DNA from: JBAZOY01 sp041648505 | GTDB taxonomy: Bacteria; Desulfobacterota; Syntrophia; Syntrophales; CG2-30-49-12 | Assembly: GCA_041648505.1 (NCBI GenBank) | Contig: JBAZOY010000003.1 | Coordinates: forward strand, 1-64,000 | Direction of reading: 5' to 3' | Length of the DNA stretch: 64,000 nt | Shown here: piece after piece, positions 43,037-51,785 of the stretch | How the letters are laid out: every line of letters begins with the position of its first letter | How positions within the stretch are numbered: the first letter of the stretch is position 1 | Program-made: the position numbers and the translations under genes | Notes under the pieces: generated by a model | The model's database searches: none | Told to the model about the DNA's origin: nothing | The model's input: the letters and a program-made list of their open reading frames with translations, nothing else

Positions 43037-43450
43037 ATGAAAGTACTGGTAGCTACGGACGGTTCAGAACCTTCCATTAAGGCGGTCAGAAGAGCACTGG
43101 AACTGGCTGAAAAAGAAAAGGCAGAGATTGCTCTCATTTCAGTCGCCTATTTTTCAAAGGACGATTTTGATGACATGCCACCCAGAATCCAGGAGAAATT
43201 AGAGAGACAGGCTGTGATTGCCCTCGATAAGGCAAAGGGTCTTTTTGAGGAAAGGGGGGGCAAGGTTGAACTTATATTAGAGACAGGCTTTGTCCCGGCC
43301 AATAATATTATAAAAAGGGCTAAAGAAGGCAAGTTTGACCTCATCCTTATGGGCAGTACGGGTCTCACCGGTCTCGATAGGATCTTGATGGGCAGCACAG
43401 CGGCTAAGGTAGTAACAAATGCCCCATGCAGTGTGAGTATAATTCGATAG
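43037..43450 (+). CDS. Universal stress protein (UspA family)
   Basis: 137 residues with the nucleotide-binding form: VLVATDGSEPSIKAVRRALE at the start and LILMGSTGLTGLDRILMGST near the end (the G-2x-G-9x-G-S/T ATP-binding pattern). Cytoplasmic dimer expected. It links the receiver gene upstream with the permease genes downstream; USPs often sit next to or regulate transporters. Confidence 0.93.
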   Translation: MKVLVATDGSEPSIKAVRRALELAEKEKAEIALISVAYFSKDDFDDMPPRIQEKLERQAVIALDKAKGLFEERGGKVELILETGFVPANNIIKRAKEGKFDLILMGSTGLTGLDRILMGSTAAKVVTNAPCSVSIIR

Positions 43451-43462
43451 GAGGTGAAAAGG

Positions 43463-43759
43463 ATGAGTAAGTTGTGGGCAAAACTAACAGGCGTCATGGT
43501 CATGGTATTGCTGTTAATGCCGAATATTGTAATCGCTTCCGGTGAAAAAGCGGCCGCCATAGTTATTGTAGCCGATACCCGTAAGTTAACGGGCTGGGAA
43601 GGGTGGTTTGCCAATCTATATAATGAGAGTCACCTATATTTTGCTCTTCTCACCGTGGTGACTATCCCCATTGTAGGCGTGGTTCTCGGTCTTCTCGCAG
43701 ACATGGTTATGTCCCATGTGGGCATTGACCTGAGTTCCAGGGAATTGTCTGAACACTAA
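43463..43759 (+). CDS. Small membrane protein linked to TauE/SafE permease
   Basis: Start ATG 43463, with AGGAGGTGAAAAGG before it. 98 residues. A signal-like helix (GVMVMVLLLMPNIVIASG) and a second helix (YFALLTVVTIPIVGVVLGLL) frame a short external loop (RKLTGWEGWFANLYNE). The end, VVLGLLADMVMSHVGI, resembles the end of the 186-residue protein at 53559 (LSLGLLAEGFTDMLGF). Family unknown; 20 bases before the permease, so probably an accessory subunit. Confidence 0.7.
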   Translation: MSKLWAKLTGVMVMVLLLMPNIVIASGEKAAAIVIVADTRKLTGWEGWFANLYNESHLYFALLTVVTIPIVGVVLGLLADMVMSHVGIDLSSRELSEH

Positions 43760-43779
43760 GAAAATTAGGAGGTTAATAT

Positions 43780-44835
43780 ATGGAATGGTTATATGTTTTA
43801 ATGCCCATTTCGGGGGTTACAATATTCTGGCCGGGTCTGGTTATCCTTGGAATCGGCGTCGGGATAATCGGTGGTTTCTTTGGTATGGGTGGCGCCTGGA
43901 TGGTGACACCCGGTCTTAACATCCTTGGCTTCCCCATGGCTTTCGCGATCGGGACTGATATTGCTCACATGGCAGGAAAGTCCCTCATTTCCACCATGCG
44001 TCATGGTAGATTCGGTAATGTCGATTACCGTCTGGGTTTTATCATGGTTTTCGGTACTGTAGCAGGGTTTGAGGCAGGCGCTCAGATGATTATGTGGCTG
44101 GAACGCCTCGGCAAGGTGGATTTCTATGTCCGCTGGATGTATGTTGTACTTCTTATTCTAATCGCCTGGATGGTCTTTTCCGACGTGGCAAAGAAAAAGA
44201 AAAAGGAGAGAGAAGCAAAGGCCGCAGGTATGGAGATAGATAACCTGGCTACCGGCCTAGAATGGCACAAAACATTTCATAAGATCAAGATCCCTCCGGT
44301 AGTACATTTTAAGACGGCCGGATTTTCCTGTTCTGTCTGGTTACCCATTTTTGTCAGTTTTCTTACCGGCTGGCTGGCTGGTCTTCTGGGTATCGGTGGA
44401 GGCCTCATACGTATGCCGGCCCTTATCTACTTTGTCGGTTGTCCAACCCACATTGCCGTGGGGACAGACCTCTTTGAAGTTATGATATCCGGTCTTTACG
44501 GAGCCGGCACCTATACTTTCAAGGGCAGAACAGAACTGGTTGCCGCCCTTATAATGCTGCTGGGTGCTGCTGTGGGGGCACAGATTGGGACGGTGGCAAC
44601 TAAATATATCAAAGGGTATGGAATCCGTATTGCCTTTGGAATCGCCGTTATAGGTTGCTGTATTTCCGTAATTATGAAACTTATTCCAACCTATGTGCCT
44701 GAATCCAAGGATATTTTGGATATTACATCAACCATTCTCATCCTTGGGCTTGTTAGCTCTCTGTCCATCTATATCTTTGTCAAAATGATACAGGGTGCGA
44801 AGAAAGAGATCGCCATGAAGAAAGAAAAGGCTTAG
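43780..44835 (+). CDS. TauE/SafE-family permease 1
   Basis: 351 residues, about eight membrane helices in two halves each with the family signature: GVGIIGGFFGMGGAWMVTPG with IGTDIAHMAGKS in the first, and GLLGIGGGLIRMPALIYFVG with AVGTDLFEVM in the second. The family moves anions such as sulfite, sulfonates and sulfoacetate across the inner membrane. A cytoplasmic loop (KKKKKEREAKAAGMEID) separates the halves. Paralogues are at 45646 and 54133. Confidence 0.92.
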   Translation: MEWLYVLMPISGVTIFWPGLVILGIGVGIIGGFFGMGGAWMVTPGLNILGFPMAFAIGTDIAHMAGKSLISTMRHGRFGNVDYRLGFIMVFGTVAGFEAGAQMIMWLERLGKVDFYVRWMYVVLLILIAWMVFSDVAKKKKKEREAKAAGMEIDNLATGLEWHKTFHKIKIPPVVHFKTAGFSCSVWLPIFVSFLTGWLAGLLGIGGGLIRMPALIYFVGCPTHIAVGTDLFEVMISGLYGAGTYTFKGRTELVAALIMLLGAAVGAQIGTVATKYIKGYGIRIAFGIAVIGCCISVIMKLIPTYVPESKDILDITSTILILGLVSSLSIYIFVKMIQGAKKEIAMKKEKA

Positions 44836-44851
44836 CATAAGGAGGTATGCA

Positions 44852-45445
44852 ATGATAAAGAAACTGGGCTGGCTTGTGATATTGTTTACCCTGCCTTTTA
44901 TCCTTCTTTCCGGCTGCGGGGAATTGGGTAAGGTAGATCAGGGGAGGGTTATAAAATTTGATAAGACGAAAAGGACGGTTACCATTGTTAAGAATATTAA
45001 CGGTGACTATCAGCTGCCACCTGTCACCTATGAACTGCCGACTGATCCGAAGGAGATGGGGCCTGAGCCTAAGGTGGGGATGCGGTTAAAGCTCGATACC
45101 ATTAATAACAAGATGCTCATCTTTGATGCTGCAACACAGAATCTCAAGACGGTTAATTATAGACTGATTGAAAAGAAAGAAAATGTTGGTAAAGAAGATC
45201 CGCTGGTCTATGATAAGAGAGCAGATAAGCCCAAAGACTTCCCTGTGGTGGATAGAGCAGGAAAAACTATTACCGTCTATTCTAAGAAACAGAAGATTTT
45301 AGTCACCTTTTCACTACCGGATGAATACTTTGCCCTTCCGGATAATACATGGGGTGCCGGTGATGAAGTGCGAATCTACTATAAAGAAGAGGGTAAGGCA
45401 GGGAGGTTTATGAATGTAAGCAAGACGGATATTTTTAAGAAGTAA
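44852..45445 (+). CDS. Lipoprotein next to TauE/SafE permease (DUF4881-like)
   Basis: 197 residues. Signal peptide LVILFTLPFILLSGC with lipobox LSGC. The mature part has two similar beta-rich halves: VDQGRVIKFDKTKRTVTIVK and VVDRAGKTITVYSKKQKILV, suggesting an internal duplication. I believe it belongs to a lipoprotein family known from sulfate reducers (DUF4881), from memory only. AAGGAGG lies before the ATG, 16 bases after the permease. Confidence 0.72.
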   Translation: MIKKLGWLVILFTLPFILLSGCGELGKVDQGRVIKFDKTKRTVTIVKNINGDYQLPPVTYELPTDPKEMGPEPKVGMRLKLDTINNKMLIFDAATQNLKTVNYRLIEKKENVGKEDPLVYDKRADKPKDFPVVDRAGKTITVYSKKQKILVTFSLPDEYFALPDNTWGAGDEVRIYYKEEGKAGRFMNVSKTDIFKK

Positions 45446-45499
45446 CATGATAACGGTAACTATTTAGAAGCCGAAGTCGGGGTAAACGATATAAGCCCG

Positions 45500-45642
45500 A
45501 ATAAAAGCTCCAAATATGAAAAGAAAAATGCTCAGGAACAGAAGATTATGCGTACAAGTATGCAGAATCTTTTCTTTCTTAGGCCGTGTATGAAGAAGAA
45601 AAGAGTAGAGAGGGGAAAAAATTTTATAAGGAGGATGTAAAT
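45500..45642 (+). pseudogene. Remnant of a response-regulator tail between permease genes
   Basis: A plus frame ending at the TAA 45638-45640 reads YEKKNAQEQKIMRTSMQNLF, close to QKKNAQEQRIRGAKIQEL at the end of the receiver 42554-43024, and at DNA level AATGCTCAGGAACA is identical in both. No receiver body precedes it. It suggests a past duplication of the receiver-to-permease segment; it overlaps the leader of the next gene. Confidence 0.5.
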
Positions 45643-45645
45643 TTA

Positions 45646-46929
45646 ATGGGAAGAGGCGAAAAGTTATATCAGATGTTTATGCTGGCGGCAAAGGCCCATG
45701 CAGAATGGGAGTGTGAAATGTCAAGGAACATACTAAGTAGCAAGAAGAGACGCTGGATATTAGGCTTGATGGTATTGCCGATCATTCTTGGAACCATCGC
45801 TATGGCTGCTTCTAATCTGCCGCCGATATTGGGAGGAAAAGAGGCTTACTGTCCCGCCTTTTATACTACCTTTATTTTTATGGTTTCCATACTTATCGGC
45901 TTCTGTGCAGGGCTAATTACCGGCGCTATCGGGGCGGGCGGCGGATTTATCATTACGCCCGCACTCATGAGCGCAGGAATAAAAGGGATCCTGGCCGTGG
46001 GTACCGATCTTTTCCATATCTTTGCCAAGGCTATTATGGGAACGGTGGTTCATAAAAAATTGGGTAATGTCTCAGTCGGCCTGGCCGTCGCCTTTTTAGT
46101 CGGATCAGTCCTCGGAGTTACCGGCGGCGGGGTGATCAACAGGACCCTTTATGAGACCAATCCTCTTTTGAGTGATACCTTTATTAGTGTCGTTTATGTT
46201 TTATTATTGGGGTTTTTAGGCATCTATGCCTTGCTTGATTTTTTAAGGCTCAGCAAAGCAGAGAAAGATGTGGGTGCTCATATGGGGGAAAGCCCCCATG
46301 GCGCCGAGGCAGTCTCCGGTAAAAAGGGCCTTCCCGCCAGGTTGCAATCGGCCAGCATTCCTCCCCTTATTACCTTTGATCAGAACCTCACCCCCGGTGG
46401 AAAGAGAATTTCGGCGGTCTTTGTAGCTGTCTGCGGGGCTATTGTCGGCTTCGCAGCGGCAATCATGGGGGTAGGCGGAGGTTTTTTGACTTTTCCCATG
46501 TTTGTTTATATACTTGGAATTTCTTCTTTTACCACGGTAGGGACGGATATTCTGCAGATCATATTTACTGCCGGTTATGCCGCCATTGCACAATACGCCA
46601 TTTACGGCTTCGTTTTTTACACTCTGGCCATGGGAATGCTCCTCGGTTCCCTGGTGGGAATTCAGCTCGGCGCGCTGACCACCAAGGTTGTCAAAGGAAT
46701 CTACATCAGAGGGTTTTATGCCGTAGCCGTTATCGCTGGTTTCCTCAACAGGCTGTTTGCCCTCCCCGGTAAACTCAGAGAAATGGAGATTATTAACATC
46801 TCTCAAGGTTTGGCGACCATATTGACCAGCATCGGCAACTGGCTCTTTTTTATTGCCGTGGGGCTTTTCGCTTTCTGGGTAATCGGAAAGTTTTTCAGCA
46901 ACATTAAAGTCTTGAGAGGGGAGGTATAG
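45646..46929 (+). CDS. TauE/SafE-family permease 2, with N-terminal cytoplasmic extension
   Basis: The start is taken as ATG 45646 (MGRGEKLYQMFMLAAKAHAE), which has AAGGAGG 12 bases upstream; a further in-frame start at 45586 lacks one and lies in remnant sequence. About 427 residues. Signature halves: CAGLITGAIGAGGGFIITPA with AVGTDLFHIFAK and AAIMGVGGGFLTFPMFVYIL with TVGTDILQII. An amphipathic ~40-residue front and a long middle loop (GESPHGAEAVSGKKGLPARL) distinguish it from permease 1. Substrate unknown. Confidence 0.9.
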   Translation: MGRGEKLYQMFMLAAKAHAEWECEMSRNILSSKKRRWILGLMVLPIILGTIAMAASNLPPILGGKEAYCPAFYTTFIFMVSILIGFCAGLITGAIGAGGGFIITPALMSAGIKGILAVGTDLFHIFAKAIMGTVVHKKLGNVSVGLAVAFLVGSVLGVTGGGVINRTLYETNPLLSDTFISVVYVLLLGFLGIYALLDFLRLSKAEKDVGAHMGESPHGAEAVSGKKGLPARLQSASIPPLITFDQNLTPGGKRISAVFVAVCGAIVGFAAAIMGVGGGFLTFPMFVYILGISSFTTVGTDILQIIFTAGYAAIAQYAIYGFVFYTLAMGMLLGSLVGIQLGALTTKVVKGIYIRGFYAVAVIAGFLNRLFALPGKLREMEIINISQGLATILTSIGNWLFFIAVGLFAFWVIGKFFSNIKVLRGEV

Positions 46930-46933
46930 GACG

Positions 46934-47653
46934 ATGCTGGTTATGAATAAAAAGGCTTTCGGTAAAGGTCTTCTTCTGACTGTTAGTTTCTTTATTGTTC
47001 TGGGAATAATGTTTACCCCCATATTTGGCGGAGGGAACAATGCATTCCAGTTTTCGGATCGGCTTTTCAATTCTATCTCTAAGGGGTCAACGTATTACAT
47101 CCCCAAGATTCTGAAAGAAAACGGAGACTACAGAGGTCACCGTGTTAATGCTACCATTAAACTTGATGATAAAGAAACATTTAAAAAGGTGGAACAACTT
47201 TTTTCGGCCGCAGGGGCTTCGGTAAGTATAGCAGATAGCGGATCTCCACTGCTCGTGGTGAATGGTGACCTCGGTCAGATTTTAGAGGTGGCGATCAGGG
47301 ATAGCGATGTTGTATTCCATAATCGGGGTGAGGAGATTGCACAGAAATACGGCTTTCCGCAAAAAGAGGTGTTGTTTTTCTGGCACAAGGGATTCAAAGC
47401 ACTGAATAAAGCACTGATGAAAGAAGAGAAGTTTGCCGATGCCTCCTGGATGGAAGAGGTGATGATGAAGACCATTGAGGTAGCGTATAATTTCTATAAA
47501 ATTGAGCCGAGATCGGCATCTTCGAGTATCGGTATCTTAAGCTTTTCGCTTGTTTTTTACGTAATTTACACCCTGTGGTGGGGTTATGCGGTTCTCTTCC
47601 TGTTCGAGGGCCTTGGCCTGGAAATGACAGCCGGCCACAAAAAAGAGATGTAA
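46934..47653 (+). CDS. Membrane-anchored periplasmic protein, unknown
   Basis: 239 residues. One helix near the N-terminus (LLTVSFFIVLGIMFTPIF), a ~160-residue external region with KGSTYYIPKILKENGDYRGH and DSDVVFHNRGEEIAQKYGFP, and a second helix near the end (LSFSLVFYVIYTLWWGYAVL). I do not recognise the family. It starts 4 bases after permease 2 and is followed 12 bases later by PEP-synthase-like paralogue 2. Its topology resembles the unrelated 53559 protein, suggesting an extracytoplasmic partner of the permease. Confidence 0.7.
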   Translation: MLVMNKKAFGKGLLLTVSFFIVLGIMFTPIFGGGNNAFQFSDRLFNSISKGSTYYIPKILKENGDYRGHRVNATIKLDDKETFKKVEQLFSAAGASVSIADSGSPLLVVNGDLGQILEVAIRDSDVVFHNRGEEIAQKYGFPQKEVLFFWHKGFKALNKALMKEEKFADASWMEEVMMKTIEVAYNFYKIEPRSASSSIGILSFSLVFYVIYTLWWGYAVLFLFEGLGLEMTAGHKKEM

Positions 47654-47664
47654 GTTTTTCATAG

Positions 47665-50286
47665 ATGCTTTCTTTCCTGAAAAGAATATTTTCTAAGGGT
47701 CCTTCCTGGGTGCAACATCTTACCCTTGACGTGGAAGAACTACGCTCTACCTTCAAGGCCCGTTACCATAATTTCAAACTCCTGCTTAATGCCAACAATA
47801 AGGCATTGGAGATTATGGCTGATATGGAGCAGGCCCTTGCAGGGGGGCGTCTCTTCGGCATGTCTTTTATCAGGGCAAATTGCACCGCTCTGTCCGTCAA
47901 CGTTTTCCTTATCATCCAGAACCTTGCCGAACTTGCACCTGGCAAGTATCGGGAATTATATAACAGGTTCAGGGAGATCGAGAGGTCCATCAATCAGGTA
48001 CTTTCTCAGAGAAGGATGCCCAAGGGGGAAAGGCCTGTCATTTCACTTCGGGAAATTAATGGGGAGATGGCTGATGAGGTGGGAAGCAAAATGGCCAATC
48101 TGGGAGAGATAAAAAATCAGCTACAGATCCCCACGCCGGAAGGTTTTGTCATAACATCCCTTGCCTATCAGAGATTTTTTGCCCATAACGACCTTCAGAC
48201 AGAAATTGAGCGTCGTCTCCAGTCTTCTCCTGCAGAGCAGATAGATCATCTCTATGCCCTCAGCGCCGACATCCAGCAATTGATCATACGGTCAAGCATT
48301 CCTGATGACCTTGAAGAGGCGATCATGGAGGCTTACCATGATCTGGAAAGGCAGGTCAGAAATGGGATAACCGTATCTGTGCGAAGCAGCGCCCTGGTTG
48401 AAGATACGGCGGGAATATCCTTTGCCGGACAGTATCGTTCCGAACTGAATGTGAGCGCCGAGAATATCATTCATGCCTACCGGGAAATCATTGCCAGTAA
48501 ATACAGTCTGCAAGCCATGGCTTACAGACTGAACAGGGGGATCCGGGATGAAGACATTGATATGTGTGTTGGTTGCATGGTTATGGTTGATGCGTTAGCC
48601 GGCGGGGTTATCTATTCTCGTAATCCGGTGGATATAAGAGACGATTCTATTTTTGTAAACTCAGTCTGGGGGCTGCCCAAATCAGTGGTCGACGGCAGCG
48701 GCTCTTCCGACCTGTTTGTTGTTGTCCGGGATAAGATGGCTGTTGTAAAGAAAAATATCGGGATTAAGGAATACAAGTTTACCTGTTATCCTGAAGAGGG
48801 GGTATGCCGCCTGGATTTAACGGGAGACAGAGCATCTTCTTCTTCCCTGACAGATGAACAGGTGATTGAACTGGCTCGAATAGCAGTGAGAATTGAGAGC
48901 CACTACGGTTTCCCCCAAGATATTGAGTGGGCCGTTTCTCATAATGGTTCAATATATATTTTGCAGTGTCGGCCTCTGAAACAAAGCGATACAGAGAAAA
49001 TAATTTCTAAAAGAGGAGAGGAGCCATTAGAAAAGGAATCGGTGATAATCGAGGGAGGGATAACAGCCTCTCCCGGCGTGGCTTACGGAGCCGCCTTTAT
49101 AGTAAAAAAAGACATGGATGCCCTTCAATTTCCGGAGGGAGCCGTCCTGGTTGCCACTCAGCCTCTGCCCAGATGGGCTGCTCTCCTGAGCCGGGCTAAG
49201 GCTGTGGTTACGGAGGAAGGAAGCTTCGCCGGACACCTGGCTACTGTGGCGAGAGAGTTTAATGTACCGGCATTGTTCGGTATTGCCGGGGCGACTACTA
49301 AGTTAAGGAACAACGACCTGATAACAGTAGATGCCGATGGGCTGAAAATTTATAAGGGTAGAATTGAATTGCCCGCGATGCAGGGGGAGCATAAAATAAA
49401 TTTTGTCAAAGGCAGTCCTGTTTATGAGATCCTTGAGGAGGTGAGTCGGTGCATTGTTCCCTTAAATCTTCTTGATCCGGATGCATCGGATTTTAAGCCG
49501 CAGAGCTGCCGGACCCTCCACGATATTACCCGCTTTTGCCACGAAAAGGCTCTCTGGGAAATGTTCAGCTTCGGTAAAGATTATTTTTTCCCGGAGCGTG
49601 CCAGTAAACAACTGGTAACTGCTGACGTACCTATGCAGTTCTGGGTCATTGATTTAGACGATGGTTTCAAAGATGAGGTAAAGGAGAAGCAGGTTAAACT
49701 GGAAAACATATCTTCCATACCAATGCTTGCCCTTTGGGAGGGGATTACCGTTATTCCATGGCAGGGACCGCCGCCGGTTAATGCCAGAGGATTTATGTCC
49801 ATTCTGCATCAGGCAACTACTAATCCTGCTCTTGACCCCTCCACTCGTTCTTCGTATGCTGTACGAAATTATTTTATGGTTTCAAAGAATTTTTGCTCTC
49901 TCCATTCCCGATTTGGGTTTCATTTTTCCATTGTAGAGAGCCTGGTAGGTGAGAGACCTGTTGAAAATTACATCAGTTTCCAGTTCAAGGGCGGGGCTGC
50001 TGACTATCAGCGAAGGGCTAGAAGAGCCTTTTTTGTTGGTTGTATCCTGGAGGAATTTGGCTTTCGGACAAAGGTTAGAGAAGACGCCCTTTTTTCCCGC
50101 ATTGAGGGTCAGGAAAAAGGATTCATGAAGGCAAGGCTCAGAATTGTCGGTTATCTGATTATCCACACCCGTCAGTTAGATATGATTATGCTTGACGAAA
50201 CCTCCATAAACAACCAGAAGGCAAAAATCATGAAAGACCTCCACTCCATTATCCAAACCCCCGCAGCTCTCCAGCAGAGAGAATAG
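47665..50286 (+). CDS. PEP-synthase-like ATP-grasp/phosphohistidine protein, paralogue 2
   Basis: 873 residues. Helical front to ~140, ATP-grasp (EVGSKMANLGEIKNQLQIPT, VSVRSSALVEDTAGISFAGQ, QDIEWAVSHNGSIYILQCRP) and swivelling domain (VLVATQPLPRW, EEGSFAGHLATVAREFNVP), keeping the phosphorylated His. The C-terminal ~280 residues match paralogues 1 and 3: CRTLHDITRFCHE, FWVIDLDDGF, RFGFHFSIVESLV, YISFQFKGGAADYQRRARR and RQLDMIMLDE. It is the most divergent, with DLDDG for DLGGG. Its stop is 15 bases before the kinase at 50301, so the kinase/NtrC pair is in the same operon. Confidence 0.8.
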   Translation: MLSFLKRIFSKGPSWVQHLTLDVEELRSTFKARYHNFKLLLNANNKALEIMADMEQALAGGRLFGMSFIRANCTALSVNVFLIIQNLAELAPGKYRELYNRFREIERSINQVLSQRRMPKGERPVISLREINGEMADEVGSKMANLGEIKNQLQIPTPEGFVITSLAYQRFFAHNDLQTEIERRLQSSPAEQIDHLYALSADIQQLIIRSSIPDDLEEAIMEAYHDLERQVRNGITVSVRSSALVEDTAGISFAGQYRSELNVSAENIIHAYREIIASKYSLQAMAYRLNRGIRDEDIDMCVGCMVMVDALAGGVIYSRNPVDIRDDSIFVNSVWGLPKSVVDGSGSSDLFVVVRDKMAVVKKNIGIKEYKFTCYPEEGVCRLDLTGDRASSSSLTDEQVIELARIAVRIESHYGFPQDIEWAVSHNGSIYILQCRPLKQSDTEKIISKRGEEPLEKESVIIEGGITASPGVAYGAAFIVKKDMDALQFPEGAVLVATQPLPRWAALLSRAKAVVTEEGSFAGHLATVAREFNVPALFGIAGATTKLRNNDLITVDADGLKIYKGRIELPAMQGEHKINFVKGSPVYEILEEVSRCIVPLNLLDPDASDFKPQSCRTLHDITRFCHEKALWEMFSFGKDYFFPERASKQLVTADVPMQFWVIDLDDGFKDEVKEKQVKLENISSIPMLALWEGITVIPWQGPPPVNARGFMSILHQATTNPALDPSTRSSYAVRNYFMVSKNFCSLHSRFGFHFSIVESLVGERPVENYISFQFKGGAADYQRRARRAFFVGCILEEFGFRTKVREDALFSRIEGQEKGFMKARLRIVGYLIIHTRQLDMIMLDETSINNQKAKIMKDLHSIIQTPAALQQRE

Positions 50287-50300
50287 AGAGAAACCAATAT

Positions 50301-51785
50301 ATGCAAAGGCTCCTCACCTTGCGGACACGGATATTACTGGTCCTGTCTCTTCTTATTTTAACTGTGATAGGATGCGGTGTAATAACGATCTGGTACGCAG
50401 AGGCTATAGAATCACTTTTTATCAAAGTCATTGACAAGGATGTAGCCTCTTTCCAGGTAGCGGTAAAGCTGGAGACTGCACTGGCCAGACAGAAGGGTTT
50501 TATAAGTTATTATTTCATGGATGGTAACCACGACTGGTTGAGACAACTGGAGCAGTATCACAACGTCTTCATTAACACCCTCATGAAGGCACAGGAATCA
50601 GTACAAACAGAGGCGGGCAGGAAGGTTCTGAGCATGATTGAAATTGAATATACCCACTATAATAACTCTCGTAGGCAGGTTCTTAAGTTTTACCATGATA
50701 GGGAAAAAAAAGCAGGCATGAGGCTTCACATGAAGATTCGCCGGCATTTTATTGCCATTTACAATCTTTGCGAGCAATATAAGGGTGTTCATGAAAAAAG
50801 TATTACCAGTGCTCGAAATGAGACCCTCTCACGGACTCGATTTATCAATGCTATGGCCATGATATTTATACAGGTTGCCACTATGATGGGGATACTGCTC
50901 GCTTACATTCTTTTTAAGCAGGTCTTACAGCCTATTCGCCAACTGGCAAGAGAAACATCTCCTGATGATAACAATAGAACTCCTTCTTCAAACGAGGTAA
51001 AGACCCTGAGCCATCAGGTGTACGGTTTAATCAGGGATGTGGGTCAGACGCAGAACAAGCTGGCCAGGAGCCAGGAGCACCTTGTGCAGGCGGAAAAACT
51101 GGCTATGGTCGGGAAGTTAGCGGCAGGTGTAGCTCACAGCATCAGGAATCCTTTGACTTCGGTAAAGATTCGCTTATTCTCCCTTGGTCGCGCCCCCTCC
51201 CCCAGCCAGAAGGAAGATATCGAGGTGATTTCCGAGGAGATCCGCCATATTGATGCCATCCTGCAAAATTTCCTCGCCTTTTCCCGTCCGCCCAAGCCGA
51301 AGATGCAGAAGGTCAGCCCCTCGGACGTGGTGGACCTCGCCTGTCAGCTTCTTTCGCACCGCTTTGAGTCCTCCAGCGTTACATTAGAACTCAGCCGTGG
51401 AAAGAGGCTCCCATTAATCCAAGCGGATCCGGATCAGTTAAAAGAGGTTCTGGTCAACTTACTGGTTAATGCCTGCGAAATCATGGTGGACGGTGGCATC
51501 ATTTGGATTAAGGAGGAAGAAGATGGAAGAGGTGGGGAAAGTGAGGTCACTATACAGGTAAAAGATAACGGTCCTGGCATTCCGAAAAATATTCAATACA
51601 AGGTCTTTCAACCCTTTTTTAGTACAAAAAAAGAAGGAACAGGTTTGGGTTTAAGTATTGCCCGGCGGATTATAGAAGATCACGGTGGTCGGCTGGATAT
51701 CGGATATTCTGAAGAAAAGGGAGCAAATTTTATCATTACCCTTCCCGGTAAGGAGAAGGAAAATGGGCACCATCCTGATTGTTGA
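50301..51785 (+). CDS. NtrB-like sensor histidine kinase without Cache
   Basis: 494 residues. Two helices (ILLVLSLLILTVIGCGVITI and FIQVATMMGILLAYILFKQV) frame a ~150-residue helical external sensor (four-helix-bundle type) instead of a Cache. HAMP-like linker, then KLAAGVAHSIRNPLTSVKIR (phosphoacceptor His) and ATPase motifs NLLVNACEIMVDGG, DNGPGIPKNIQYKVFQPFF, GTGLGLSIARRI. It overlaps the NtrC-type gene by 23 bases and is its certain partner. Confidence 0.93.
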   Translation: MQRLLTLRTRILLVLSLLILTVIGCGVITIWYAEAIESLFIKVIDKDVASFQVAVKLETALARQKGFISYYFMDGNHDWLRQLEQYHNVFINTLMKAQESVQTEAGRKVLSMIEIEYTHYNNSRRQVLKFYHDREKKAGMRLHMKIRRHFIAIYNLCEQYKGVHEKSITSARNETLSRTRFINAMAMIFIQVATMMGILLAYILFKQVLQPIRQLARETSPDDNNRTPSSNEVKTLSHQVYGLIRDVGQTQNKLARSQEHLVQAEKLAMVGKLAAGVAHSIRNPLTSVKIRLFSLGRAPSPSQKEDIEVISEEIRHIDAILQNFLAFSRPPKPKMQKVSPSDVVDLACQLLSHRFESSSVTLELSRGKRLPLIQADPDQLKEVLVNLLVNACEIMVDGGIIWIKEEEDGRGGESEVTIQVKDNGPGIPKNIQYKVFQPFFSTKKEGTGLGLSIARRIIEDHGGRLDIGYSEEKGANFIITLPGKEKENGHHPDC

